In this document: positions 32,924 to 41,270 of the stretch, piece after piece | Position numbering within the stretch: the stretch's first letter is position 1 | How the letters are laid out: each line of letters opens with the position of its first letter | From: Nocardiopsis coralli | Lineage (GTDB): Bacteria; Actinomycetota; Actinomycetes; Streptosporangiales; Streptosporangiaceae | NCBI RefSeq assembly: GCF_014892575.1 | Contig: NZ_JADBGI010000026.1 | Coordinates: 1 to 64,000 of the forward strand | Length of the DNA: 64,000 nucleotides | Direction of reading: 5' to 3' | Position numbers and translations under genes: made by a program | The notes under the pieces: generated by a model | The model's database searches: none | The model's input: only the letters and a program-made list of their open reading frames with translations | What the model was told of the DNA's origin: nothing

Positions 32924-33934
32924 TCACCCCTGGTCTCCGCCCTGCAGCGTGAAGGCGGCGTGCAGACGCCGGTCGGTGGCGTCGGCGCCGGCGCGCACGG
33001 CCGCGGTCCAGGCGGCGGCCCCGGCGGTGCACCCGGCGGTGGCCACGGCGGCCCCGGAACCCAGTTCGTGCACGAGTGCGGCGCGTACCGGACTCGAGCG
33101 GGTCAGGACCCCGCCCGCCAGCACCACCGGGATGCTGTCACCCGGTTCGTGCACTTGGCGCACGGACGAGGCCAGGTGGACGCCGGCCCGGGCGGCGATG
33201 TCGCGGGCCAGGGGATCACCCTCCTCGCAGGCCCGACCGACCAGGGGCGCGAGCGCGGCCAGGCCGATGGGCGGGGCGGCCGTCAACGCCCGGGCCAGGG
33301 CGCGTGCACGCTCGCGCGGGGGCAGGTCGTCGCCGTCCGGCAGGGCGTGGGCCAGCACCGCCCGCGTCAGGGGACCGATCTCCCGGCCCTCGGAGAGCTG
33401 TCGTGCGCTCGCGCGTGCGGCGCGGTGTCCGATCCAGAACCCGGAACCGGAGTCGCCCACCAGCCAGCCCAGGCCGTCGGCGACGTCGGTGCGGGTGCGG
33501 GCCCGGATGCGGGCGGCGATCGCGCCGGTCCCAGCGATGAGGACCGCGCCGTCGGGGTCGGGGGTGCCCGAGGCGAAGGCGATCTCGTCGTCGCCGGTGA
33601 AGACCGCGCCTGTCCCTGCGCCGGCGTGTTCCAGGGCGGTGTGCATGCGCGTGCGCACCGAGGGATCGGCCAGGGCGGAGACCCCGGCCAGGCCCACGAC
33701 CGCGGCCGTCAGGTGCTCCCGCGCTTCGGGGTCGGCCCGGTCCAGGGCGGCGGCGACCGCTTCGGTGAGCCGGTGGGCGGCGGTGTCCATGCCGTGGGAG
33801 TTGGGGTTGGCGCCGCCGGAGAAGGCCTCGCCCAGGCGTGTGCCGTCCGGGGCGGCCACCAGCGCGCGGGTCCTGGTCCCGCCGGCGTCCACGCCGAGCA
33901 CGAGCGGACCGGGGGAGGGGGTCGATGTCGTCAC
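32924..33934 (-). CDS. BadF/BadG/BcrA/BcrD-type ATPase, N-acetylglucosamine kinase-like
   Basis: This encodes 336 residues. The actin-like ATPase phosphate-1 motif is VLGVDAGGTRTRALV (about residues 13-27), the phosphate-2 region is LIAGTGAIAARIRAR, and VVLAGGVLTRS is the adenosine motif. Within this superfamily the length and text match the eukaryotic-type N-acetylglucosamine kinases rather than the FeS-containing benzoyl-CoA reductase activators, since no Cys pair for a 4Fe-4S cluster is seen. It probably phosphorylates GlcNAc or a related amino sugar. The GTG at 33934 is chosen. It diverges from the first Eis-like gene. Confidence 0.82.
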   Translation of the reverse strand: MTTSTPSPGPLVLGVDAGGTRTRALVAAPDGTRLGEAFSGGANPNSHGMDTAAHRLTEAVAAALDRADPEAREHLTAAVVGLAGVSALADPSVRTRMHTALEHAGAGTGAVFTGDDEIAFASGTPDPDGAVLIAGTGAIAARIRARTRTDVADGLGWLVGDSGSGFWIGHRAARASARQLSEGREIGPLTRAVLAHALPDGDDLPPRERARALARALTAAPPIGLAALAPLVGRACEEGDPLARDIAARAGVHLASSVRQVHEPGDSIPVVLAGGVLTRSSPVRAALVHELGSGAAVATAGCTAGAAAWTAAVRAGADATDRRLHAAFTLQGGDQG

Positions 33935-34036
33935 GGGGCGGTGCCTTCCCCCGCAGACCGGGCTTATGCGCCCGCGGTGCTGCGCCGCGCGGAAAAACAG
34001 TGGCCGCTCGTGCTCGGGCCCTGATATCTGTCGACC

Positions 34037-35287
34037 ATGGTCGACTCTGCGGGCCGCGGGCCCGACCCCGCCTGGACGGTCCGTGCCTACACCGAGGCCG
34101 ACCACCCCGCCTACACCCGGGTGATCAGCGAGGCGCTGCTGCTGGACCGGGCCGGCTTCCGGCGCCACACCGAACTGCACCCCGTCTCCGACCACGGGCG
34201 GGTCCTGGTGGCCACCGACGGGCAGCGTGTTGTCGGTACCGCCCAGGCCCTCGAACTGGAGCTGACCCTGCCCCAGGGGCCGCGCCCGGTGGCGGGCATC
34301 ACCGCGGTGGGCGTGTGGCCCACGCACCGCCGACGGGGTGTGCTCAGCGCGCTGATGCGCCGCCAGATCGCCGACGCACACGAGCGCGGAGAGAAGGTGG
34401 CCGCGCTCTGGTCCTCCGAGGGCGGCATCTACGACCGGTTCGGTTACGGGCAGGCGGTGTTCGAGCAGGCGGTCGGCGTCGACCGGCGCGACGCCCGCCT
34501 GCGCTCCGAGGTACCGCGTGAGGAGGGGCTGAGCACGGAGCTGCGCGAGGCCCACCATGCCCTGCCCGACCTGCTGGCCCTGTACCGGAAGCTGGCCCGG
34601 GGCCGGGTCGGGCAGATCGCGCGCACCGTTCCTTGGTTCGAGTACCTCATCGGCCCGCAGGAGGAGGGGCGCAACGAACCGCTGGCGGTGGTGGTGCGCG
34701 ACGCCGACGCGCCCCGGGGTTACGCCCTCTACCGCACCGAGAGCCATTGGGACGGAGGACTGCCCCGGGGCAAGGTCGTGGTGCAGGAGCTCGGCGCGCT
34801 GGACCCGCCCGCGCGGACCGCCCTGTACGAGCACCTGTTCTCCCGCGACCTGACCACCCGGGTGGAGTTCGCCCACCTGCCCCTGGACGAGCCCCTGCCG
34901 CTGATGCTCGAGGACGGCCGGCTCCTGCGCCGGGGCACCTACGATTCGCTGTGGCTGCGCCTGGTCGATCTGCCCGCTGCCCTGGCCGAACGCACCTGGG
35001 CCGCCCCTGTCGATGCGGTCCTGGCCGTGACCGACCGCTACGCGCCCTGGAACGAGGGGACCTGGCGCCTGCGGGCCGGGCCCGAGGGCGCCACCGTCGA
35101 GTCCACCGACCGGGCCCCCGAGGTGAGCCTGGACGCCGCGCACCTGGGCGCCGCCTACCTGGGACAGGTCCGCCTGAGCAACCATCGCGCCGCCGGGGCC
35201 CTGACCGAGCACGAACCCGGTACCGTCGAGCGTCTGGACACCGCTCTGTTCCGGCCCGCCGCCCCCTACTGCGGCACCGCGTTCTGA
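34037..35287 (+). CDS. Eis-family GNAT N-acetyltransferase, copy 1
   Basis: This encodes 416 residues, the size of Mycobacterium Eis (402). The layout is an N-terminal GNAT domain with acetyl-CoA loop ITAVGVWPTHRRRGVLSALM (about residues 93-112), a central second GNAT-like fold, and a C-terminal sterol-carrier-like domain. The chain ends in CGTAF; the terminal Phe carboxylate is the catalytic base in Eis enzymes. EGGIYDRFGYGQAV supplies the conserved Tyr region. Eis proteins acetylate amines of aminoglycosides or protein Lys. An ATATCT hexamer ends 7 bases before the ATG, so the message may be leaderless. A paralogue follows directly. Confidence 0.88.
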   Translation: MVDSAGRGPDPAWTVRAYTEADHPAYTRVISEALLLDRAGFRRHTELHPVSDHGRVLVATDGQRVVGTAQALELELTLPQGPRPVAGITAVGVWPTHRRRGVLSALMRRQIADAHERGEKVAALWSSEGGIYDRFGYGQAVFEQAVGVDRRDARLRSEVPREEGLSTELREAHHALPDLLALYRKLARGRVGQIARTVPWFEYLIGPQEEGRNEPLAVVVRDADAPRGYALYRTESHWDGGLPRGKVVVQELGALDPPARTALYEHLFSRDLTTRVEFAHLPLDEPLPLMLEDGRLLRRGTYDSLWLRLVDLPAALAERTWAAPVDAVLAVTDRYAPWNEGTWRLRAGPEGATVESTDRAPEVSLDAAHLGAAYLGQVRLSNHRAAGALTEHEPGTVERLDTALFRPAAPYCGTAF

Positions 35288-35390
35288 AGCCGGGCCCGTC
35301 CGGTGGACACCATCCGTCCCAGCTGACCGGGTGCAGACCGCAGGGGCCCGATGAGCACCCCCGCACGTTCCCGCACGAGAGAGGAGCCCG

Positions 35391-36680
35391 GTGCCTGCGC
35401 CCCTGCCCGCAGGCACCGACACCGCCATGAGCACATCCGCCCCTTGGACGGTACGCGGTATCGACCGCGAAGAGATGCCGCAGGTCGCCGAGGTCGCCCT
35501 GACCTCCCTGTTGGCCCCGGTCCTGCCCGACGAGGTCGAGGAGCGGGTCTTCCGCTTCCCCGAGCGCAACGGGTACGGCCGCATCCTGGCCGCCACCGAC
35601 GAGGGCGGGCGCATCGTCGGCACCACCCGCTCGCACGCCTTCGACATGGCCCTGCCAGGCGGGGTGCGCCGGGTCGCCGGGATCACCGGTGTGGGTGTGT
35701 GGCCCACGTTCCGGCGACGGGGTGTGCTCAGTGCGCTGATGCGCCGCCAGATCGCCGACCTGCACGAGGCGGGTGAGCACTACGCGGCCCTGTGGGCCTC
35801 CGAGAGCGGCATCTACGGGCGCTACGGGTACGGGTTGGCCGCCACCGAGGTCGTCGCCGCCATCGACGTGCACCACGCCGGCCTGCGCGCCGACGCGCCC
35901 CGCGACCCCGGCCTGCGTGTGGAGCTGTACCGCGCCGTTGCGGGCAGGAAGGAGGCCGCCGAGGTCTTCGCCCGGGTCGCGCGCACCCGGGTCGGGCGCT
36001 TCGCCCGGGACGAGCTCTGGTGGGACATCATGACCAAGGACGAGCCGGCCGAGCGCGCCGGCAAGGGGCCGCTGCGCATCTCGGTGGTGCACGGGTCCGA
36101 GGGTCCGCTGGGTTACGCCCTGCATCGGGCCGAGCGCCGCTGGGACCCCCGCGGGTCGGCCAGTGTGCTGCACGTGGTCGAGGCGGTGGCCGCCACCCCG
36201 GCCGCGCACACGGCCCTGTACGAGCACCTGTTCTCCTTCGACCTGGTCACGCGGGTGGAGTTCGCCTCCCTTCCCCAGGACGATCCGCTCAACGACCTGC
36301 TCGCCAACCACCAGCGGCTGGAGTCGACGATGGTGGACTCGCTGTGGATGCGGCTGGTGGACGTGCCCGCGGCGCTGGGCGAGCGCAGCTACGCGGCCCC
36401 GGTGGAGGCGGTCCTGGCGGTGACCGACCGCTACGCCCCCTGGAACGAGGGGGCCTGGCGGGTCGAGGCCGGACCGGAGGGGGCGAGGGTCGAGCGCACC
36501 GACGCCGCCCCCGACGTGAGCCTGGACGTGTCGTTCCTGGGCGGGGCCCTGCTGGGGCGGCGTCCGCTGCTGGGGCCGCTGCGCGCGGGGCTGCTCACCG
36601 AGCACGCCCCCGGCACCGTCGCCCGGTTGGACACCGCCCTGTTCCGGCCCGACGCGGCCTTCTGCGGCACCGTGTTCTGA
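35391..36680 (+). CDS. Eis-family GNAT N-acetyltransferase, copy 2
   Basis: This encodes 429 residues, clearly a paralogue of the preceding gene. Shared stretches include VWPTxRRRGVLSALMRRQIA, DRYAPWNEG and the C-terminus CGTVF. It keeps the acetyl-CoA loop ITGVGVWPTFRRRGVLSALM, the ESGIYGRYGYGLA tyrosine region and the terminal Phe. The GTG at 35391 is preceded by GAGAGGAG; an ATG 12 codons later is an alternative. The 103-base gap from copy 1 suggests co-transcription. The two enzymes probably arose by local duplication and may differ in amine substrate. Confidence 0.87.
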   Translation: MPAPLPAGTDTAMSTSAPWTVRGIDREEMPQVAEVALTSLLAPVLPDEVEERVFRFPERNGYGRILAATDEGGRIVGTTRSHAFDMALPGGVRRVAGITGVGVWPTFRRRGVLSALMRRQIADLHEAGEHYAALWASESGIYGRYGYGLAATEVVAAIDVHHAGLRADAPRDPGLRVELYRAVAGRKEAAEVFARVARTRVGRFARDELWWDIMTKDEPAERAGKGPLRISVVHGSEGPLGYALHRAERRWDPRGSASVLHVVEAVAATPAAHTALYEHLFSFDLVTRVEFASLPQDDPLNDLLANHQRLESTMVDSLWMRLVDVPAALGERSYAAPVEAVLAVTDRYAPWNEGAWRVEAGPEGARVERTDAAPDVSLDVSFLGGALLGRRPLLGPLRAGLLTEHAPGTVARLDTALFRPDAAFCGTVF

Positions 36681-36708
36681 CCGGCCCCGCGCGGGGCGGC
36701 CGGCGGCG

Positions 36709-37752
36709 TCAGCGCAGGGCGCGCAGCAGCGTCTCGGCGTCCTCGTCGGTGTTGTACAGGTGGAAGGAGGCCCGCATGCGCCCGCCCCGTGCGGCGGTGG
36801 CGATGCCGGCCTCGGCCACGCGTAGGGCGGCGCGGTCCGACACCGGCAGGGACACGATCGCCGACCCTGCCGGTTCCAGGTCCAGGGCGGTGCGTACCCG
36901 GTCGGCCAGCGCCGTGTTGTGGGCCCCGATCGCGGCCGGGCCGACCTCTTCCAACACCTGCAGGCTCTGGGCCAGGGCGGCGGCCGCGCCCCACACGGGT
37001 GCCTGGTCCAGGCGGCGGGCGTCGGTGGCGGGCGGGGCGCCGGCGCCGTAGAGCGACTCCCAGGGGTGTTCGGCGGCGTACCAGGAGGCGGCCAGAGGGC
37101 GCAGCAGGGCCAGGGCCTCGTGGGTTCCGGTGAGGAAGGCGGTCCCGCGCGGGCCGAGCAGCCACTTGTAGGTGGAGCAGACGGTGTAGTCGATCGGTAC
37201 CGCCGGCAGGGGCAGCCACCCGGTGGACTGGGTGGTGTCCACCAGTAGGCGGGCCCCGTGCTCGCGGCAGGCGGCGGACAACTGCTCCAGCGGGGCCAGG
37301 GCGCCGTCGGAGGACTGCACCGCCGAGACGGCGACCAGGTCGGTGCCGGGGCGCACGTGTTCGGCCAGTTCCCGCAGGGGCGCCTCGCGTACGTGCACCC
37401 CGGGTGTGCGGGCCAGGGGCTGCACCGTGGAGGCGAACTCGCCCTCGGGCGCCAGGACCTCGGCGCCCTCGGGAAGGGAAGCGGCCACGGTACCGACCAG
37501 TTGCGCGGTGTGGGTGCTCAGCGCGACGCGGTCGGGGCTGATGCCCACCAGGCGCGCGTAGGCCTCGCGGGCCTGCTCGGTGGGGGCGTCGCCCTGGGCG
37601 GATTGGAACGTCCCGGTGGCGATGGCCTCGGTGTGGGCGTCCAGGGACCGGCGTGCGGGGCGGGGGAGCAGCCCGTGGGTGGCGGTGTTGAGGTAGGTGC
37701 CGCGCGGGGTGAAGTGGGCGCGGGCCCGCTGCAGGGCGTCGGGTGCGTGCAT
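36709..37752 (-). CDS. Class V aminotransferase/cysteine desulfurase-like PLP enzyme
   Basis: This encodes 347 residues. The fold-type I PLP core is seen in GTYLNTATHGLLPRPARRSL (N-terminal arm), ARLLVDTTQSTGWLPL (Asp of the PLP pyridine) and CSTYKWLLGPRGTAFLTG (Schiff-base Lys). It is shorter than SufS/IscS (~400) and lacks an obvious active-site Cys loop, so it may act as an isopenicillin-epimerase-like or kynureninase-like enzyme rather than a sulfur donor. GAGGAGG precedes the ATG. It lies 13 bases after the MarR gene on the same strand and is probably co-transcribed with it. Confidence 0.8.
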   Translation of the reverse strand: MHAPDALQRARAHFTPRGTYLNTATHGLLPRPARRSLDAHTEAIATGTFQSAQGDAPTEQAREAYARLVGISPDRVALSTHTAQLVGTVAASLPEGAEVLAPEGEFASTVQPLARTPGVHVREAPLRELAEHVRPGTDLVAVSAVQSSDGALAPLEQLSAACREHGARLLVDTTQSTGWLPLPAVPIDYTVCSTYKWLLGPRGTAFLTGTHEALALLRPLAASWYAAEHPWESLYGAGAPPATDARRLDQAPVWGAAAALAQSLQVLEEVGPAAIGAHNTALADRVRTALDLEPAGSAIVSLPVSDRAALRVAEAGIATAARGGRMRASFHLYNTDEDAETLLRALR

Positions 37753-37765
37753 GCGGTGGTCCTCC

Positions 37766-38305
37766 TCAGTTGCGGAACTTGGCCTTGGCGTCGGTGGAGC
37801 CGGCCATGAGCTTGTTGAGCAGGCGCACCAGTTCGGTCTGCTCTGCCGGTTCGAGGGACTCGGCCCAGGCGCTCTCACGCAGGTTGTGTGCGCGAAAGCC
37901 CCCGAGGATCGCGCCGTAGCCCTCCTCGGTCAGGCTGAGCTGGAGCGCGCGGCGGTCGTGGCTGGCGCGTGCGCGCACGATGAGGCCGTCGCGTTCGAGG
38001 GTGTTGAGCAGGGCGGACAGGGCGGCGCGGCTCATCCCGGAGATCTCGGCGGTGGTCTTGGCCTCCATGGGGCCGGCGAGCCAGAGCGCGAAGATGACAC
38101 GGAACCCGGGCCAGGTCAGTCCGCGGGGGCGGTGGACCGTGGACTCCAGGTCGTAGATGACCATGCTGGTGGCCCGGTTGAGGGTCAGCACCATGCGCAT
38201 GGCGTCGGTGTTGACCGCGGGGAGTTCCTGGTCGGCCTTGCGTACGGCGTAGTCCACGAAGGACCAGAAGGTCAGTGCGTCCGGGGGAGCGGTCTCGCGG
38301 TTCAC
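37766..38305 (-). CDS. MarR family transcriptional regulator
   Basis: This encodes 179 residues. The MarR winged helix is in LTWPGFRVIFALWLAGPMEA, ISGMSRAALSALLNTLERDG and the wing RARASHDRRALQLSLTEEG (about residues 68-133). The N-terminal ~45 residues extend the dimer interface. It diverges from the homogentisate operon. A perfect palindrome lies at the expected transcription start of that operon, so repression relieved by an aromatic acid is the likely mode. It is followed by the class V aminotransferase. Confidence 0.88.
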   Translation of the reverse strand: MNRETAPPDALTFWSFVDYAVRKADQELPAVNTDAMRMVLTLNRATSMVIYDLESTVHRPRGLTWPGFRVIFALWLAGPMEAKTTAEISGMSRAALSALLNTLERDGLIVRARASHDRRALQLSLTEEGYGAILGGFRAHNLRESAWAESLEPAEQTELVRLLNKLMAGSTDAKAKFRN

Positions 38306-38424
38306 CGGTCCAGCCTAGAGGCGCTCATGGGTCCGGGGTGTGCGGGGGAGCACATGCGGGCGCCGAGGCCGCCCGGCCCGTGCTGATGTGATCTGCTTCA
38401 CCCCATTGTCTGCCTCTGCCCCCC

Positions 38425-38475
38425 TTGGTTCTGTGGTGTGGAACACGTTACGGTCCGAATCATCAAACATTTGAT
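38425..38475 (+). promoter_or_regulatory. Promoter and MarR operator of the homogentisate operon
   Basis: TTGGTT (38425-38430) and TACGGT (38449-38454) form -35 and -10 boxes with an 18-base spacer. The palindrome ATCAAA-CA-TTTGAT (38462-38475) covers the predicted start site, with TTTGATCATTTG beyond as a partial second copy. This is a standard arrangement for repression by the divergent MarR protein. Confidence 0.65.
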
Positions 38476-38515
38476 CATTTGAGCCGTCCCCCCACGAGTG
38501 AGAGGTCCTCCCACC

Positions 38516-39478
38516 ATGGCCACCAAGCCGTTCGCCTCCTCCGCCGACACCGCCGCCAAGGAACAGACCCTCGAGGTGCTCGCCGACGGCGTCTACGCCC
38601 TCACCGCCGAGGGCGACCCCAACGTCGGCGCCATCGAGGGCGAGGACTTCCTGGTCGCCTTCGAAGCGCTGGCCACCCCCACCGCCGCCCGCGACTGGCT
38701 CGCCGAGCTGCGCAAGCACACCGACAAGCCCGTGCGCTACCTGGTGCTCTCCCACTACCACGCGGTGCGCGTGCTGGGCGCGAGCGCCTTCGACGCCGAC
38801 ATCGTCCTCACCCACGAGAAGACCCACGAGCTCATCCGCGAGCGCGGCAAGGAGGACTGGGAGAGCGAGTTCGGGCGCATGCCCCGCCTGGCCAAGGACG
38901 CCGGTTCCGTGCCCGGGCTGACCTGGCCCACCCAGACCTTCGCCGACCGCACCACGATCGACCTGGGCGGGGACCGCGGCGAACTGGTCCTGCAGTACCT
39001 GGGCCGCGGCCACACCGAGGGCGACATCGTGGCCTGGCTGCCCCGGCACAAGATCCTGTTCGCCGGCGACCTCGTAGAGGCCCAGGCCGCCCTCTACACC
39101 GGCGACGCCTTCCACCACGACTGGGCCGGGGCCACCCTCGACGGCGTCAAGGCCCTGGGCGCGGAGATGCTCGTGGGCGGGCGCGGGGCCGTCAGCCGCG
39201 GACGCACCGAGGTCGACGCCGCCATCGAGCAGACCCGGGGCTTCCTGAACGTGATGATCGCCGAGGTCGGGGCCGTGCACGGCCGCGGCGGCACCCTCAA
39301 GGAGGCCTTCGACGCCACCCACGCCGCCCTGGTCGGCGACTACGGCCACTGGCCCATCTTCGAGCACTGCCTGCCCTTCGACGTCTCCCGGCTCTGGGAC
39401 GAGTTCTCCGGCATCGAGCGGCCGATCATCTGGACCGCCGAGCGCGACCGCCAGGTCTGGGACCAGCTGCAGAGCTGA
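38516..39478 (+). CDS. MBL-fold hydrolase-like protein with an incomplete metal motif
   Basis: This encodes 320 residues. The metallo-beta-lactamase fold is recognised from LVLSHYHAVRVLGASAF (about residue 78) and QYLGRGHTEGDIVAWLPRHK then ILFAGDLVEAQAALY. The normal HxHxDH signature is reduced to HYHAVR: two His remain, but the Asp and third His are Val and Arg. The later His (GRGHTEGD) and the bridging Asp (FAGD) are kept. It may bind one metal or use a different chemistry. It is the first gene of the homogentisate operon, so a role in ring-cleavage product or precursor metabolism is likely. The ATG has GAGAGG about 10 bases upstream. Confidence 0.8.
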   Translation: MATKPFASSADTAAKEQTLEVLADGVYALTAEGDPNVGAIEGEDFLVAFEALATPTAARDWLAELRKHTDKPVRYLVLSHYHAVRVLGASAFDADIVLTHEKTHELIRERGKEDWESEFGRMPRLAKDAGSVPGLTWPTQTFADRTTIDLGGDRGELVLQYLGRGHTEGDIVAWLPRHKILFAGDLVEAQAALYTGDAFHHDWAGATLDGVKALGAEMLVGGRGAVSRGRTEVDAAIEQTRGFLNVMIAEVGAVHGRGGTLKEAFDATHAALVGDYGHWPIFEHCLPFDVSRLWDEFSGIERPIIWTAERDRQVWDQLQS

Positions 39479-39537
39479 CCGGTTCCGCGCCCCCACCCCC
39501 CGGCGCCCTCCGCGCGCCTCCTGCGAACGGAGCCCCC

Positions 39538-41238
39538 ATGGCACCCCCCGTACACCCCGTTCCCCCCGTCCCCTCGCACGTTCCCCCCGCCCCTGCCGAA
39601 CCCGTGCTGGTGCTGGGCGCAGGGCCGGTCGGCCAGACCGCCGCCCTGCTCCTGGCCCGGCGCGGCGTGCCCGCCGTGATCGTGGACGCACGCCCCGAAC
39701 GCGACGCCGTCGGGTCCAAGGCCATCTGCCAACAGCGCGAGGTCCTGGACGTGTGGGACTGGCTCGGCGCCGGCAGCATCGCCCGCGAGGGCCTGACCTG
39801 GGACACCGCCCGCACCTTCTACCGCGAGCACGAGCTGTTCAGCGTGCGCCTGGGCGACCCCGGCGCCTCCCACCTGCCGCCCTTCGTCAACCTGTCCCAG
39901 TCGCGTACCGAAGAGGTCCTGGACCCGCTCCTGGAGGCGGCCGGGGTACGGGTGCTGTGGAACCACACCGTGACCGGCCTGGCCCAGGACGATGACGGTG
40001 TGGAGGTCACCTGCGAGACCCCCGCCGGGCCGGTGCGCCTGAGGGGCACGCACGCCCTGTCGTGCCTGGGCGCGCACGGCGGAGCGGTGCGCGCGGACCT
40101 GGGGGTCGGGTTCGAGGGCACCAGCTTCGACGACCGCTTCCTGATTTGTGACATCCGCGCCGACCTGGGGCACTGGCAGCGCGAGCGCCGCTTCTACTTC
40201 GACCCCGAGTGGAACCCCGGACGCCAGGTGCTCATCCACCCCTGTCCGGGTTCGGTGTACCGCATCGACTGGCAGGTCCCGGCCGGTTTCGACCTGGAGG
40301 CCGAACGCCGCGACGGGCGCCTGGAGGCACGCATCCGGCAGATCATCGGCGAGCGCCCCTACGAGATCGTGTGGAGCTCGGTCTACCGCTTCCACACCCG
40401 GGTGGCCGACCGCATGCGGGTGGGCCGGGTGCTGCTGCTGGGCGACAACGCCCACCTGGTGGCGCCCTTCGGTGCGCGCGGGCTCAACTCCGGGGTCGCC
40501 GACGCCGAGAACGCCGCGTGGAAGATCGCCTACGTGCGGGCCGGGTGGGCGGGGCAGGACCTGCTGGAGAGCTACCACGCCGAACGCCACGCCGCCGCGG
40601 TGGAGAACGCCGAGGTCACCAGCGCGACCATGCGTTTCCTGGTGCCGCGCGACGAGCAGGAACACAGGGTGCGCCGCACCGTCCTGGAACGCGCCGTGTC
40701 CGACCCCTCCCACCACGACCGGGTCGACTCCGGGCGGCTGGCCGAACCGTTCTGGTACACCGAATCGCCGCTGACCACCCCCTGCCCCGACCGCCCCTTC
40801 GGCGGCCGGCCCGCGCGCGGTCAGACCCCCGACCCCTGTCCCGGCGTGCTCGTGCCCGACGTCCCGGTCGCGGCCGGCAGCGGGCACCGGCGGCTGCGCC
40901 CGCTGCTGCGCGAGGGCCTGACCCTGCTGCTGGGGCCCGCACCCGCGGGGTCACCGGAGACCGTGCGCGAGGCCGCCGAGCGGGCCACCGGCGCCCCGGT
41001 GTCCGTGCACTCGGTCGCCGAGCTGGACGCCGACGGTGCGCTGGCCGGCGCCCTGAGACCCGGGCCCGGGCAGGTGTGGCTGGTGCGCCCCGACGCCCAC
41101 GTCGCCGCCGTGGTCGAGGGCAGCGACACCGCGGCCGTGCAGCGGGCCGTGCGCACCGCCCTGGGACACGCGCCCGACCCCCACCGCACCGACCCGCCTT
41201 CCGACACCACCGTCGGCGGGCGCGCCACCCGAGCCTGA
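39538..41238 (+). CDS. FAD-dependent aromatic monooxygenase (PheA/TfdB, MhpA-like)
   Basis: This encodes 566 residues, the size of group A flavin hydroxylases. The dinucleotide-binding motif VLVLGAGPVGQTAALLLARR (about residues 23-42) and the second FAD motif RVLLLGDNAHLVAPFGARGLNSG region (about 300-322) are canonical. A C-terminal thioredoxin-like domain ends the protein, as in MhpA/TfdB enzymes. With homogentisate dioxygenase downstream, ring hydroxylation giving homogentisate, for example from 3-hydroxyphenylacetate, is plausible (inference from context). The first ~20 residues are Pro-rich and probably disordered. Confidence 0.87.
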   Translation: MAPPVHPVPPVPSHVPPAPAEPVLVLGAGPVGQTAALLLARRGVPAVIVDARPERDAVGSKAICQQREVLDVWDWLGAGSIAREGLTWDTARTFYREHELFSVRLGDPGASHLPPFVNLSQSRTEEVLDPLLEAAGVRVLWNHTVTGLAQDDDGVEVTCETPAGPVRLRGTHALSCLGAHGGAVRADLGVGFEGTSFDDRFLICDIRADLGHWQRERRFYFDPEWNPGRQVLIHPCPGSVYRIDWQVPAGFDLEAERRDGRLEARIRQIIGERPYEIVWSSVYRFHTRVADRMRVGRVLLLGDNAHLVAPFGARGLNSGVADAENAAWKIAYVRAGWAGQDLLESYHAERHAAAVENAEVTSATMRFLVPRDEQEHRVRRTVLERAVSDPSHHDRVDSGRLAEPFWYTESPLTTPCPDRPFGGRPARGQTPDPCPGVLVPDVPVAAGSGHRRLRPLLREGLTLLLGPAPAGSPETVREAAERATGAPVSVHSVAELDADGALAGALRPGPGQVWLVRPDAHVAAVVEGSDTAAVQRAVRTALGHAPDPHRTDPPSDTTVGGRATRA

Positions 41239-41270
41239 GAGCAGGCTCCGCACGAGGAAGGAAGGCGGCC

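Noticed and set aside
36681..36708. Hairpin between the second Eis gene and the convergent aminotransferase
   Set aside because: The GC-rich inverted repeat is imperfect with a mismatch in the middle; in this GC content such short stems are expected by chance.
36709..37752. Cysteine desulfurase (SufS/IscS) assignment
   Set aside because: PLP motifs fit class V, but the protein is short, lacks the active-site Cys loop and has no SUF/ISC neighbours.
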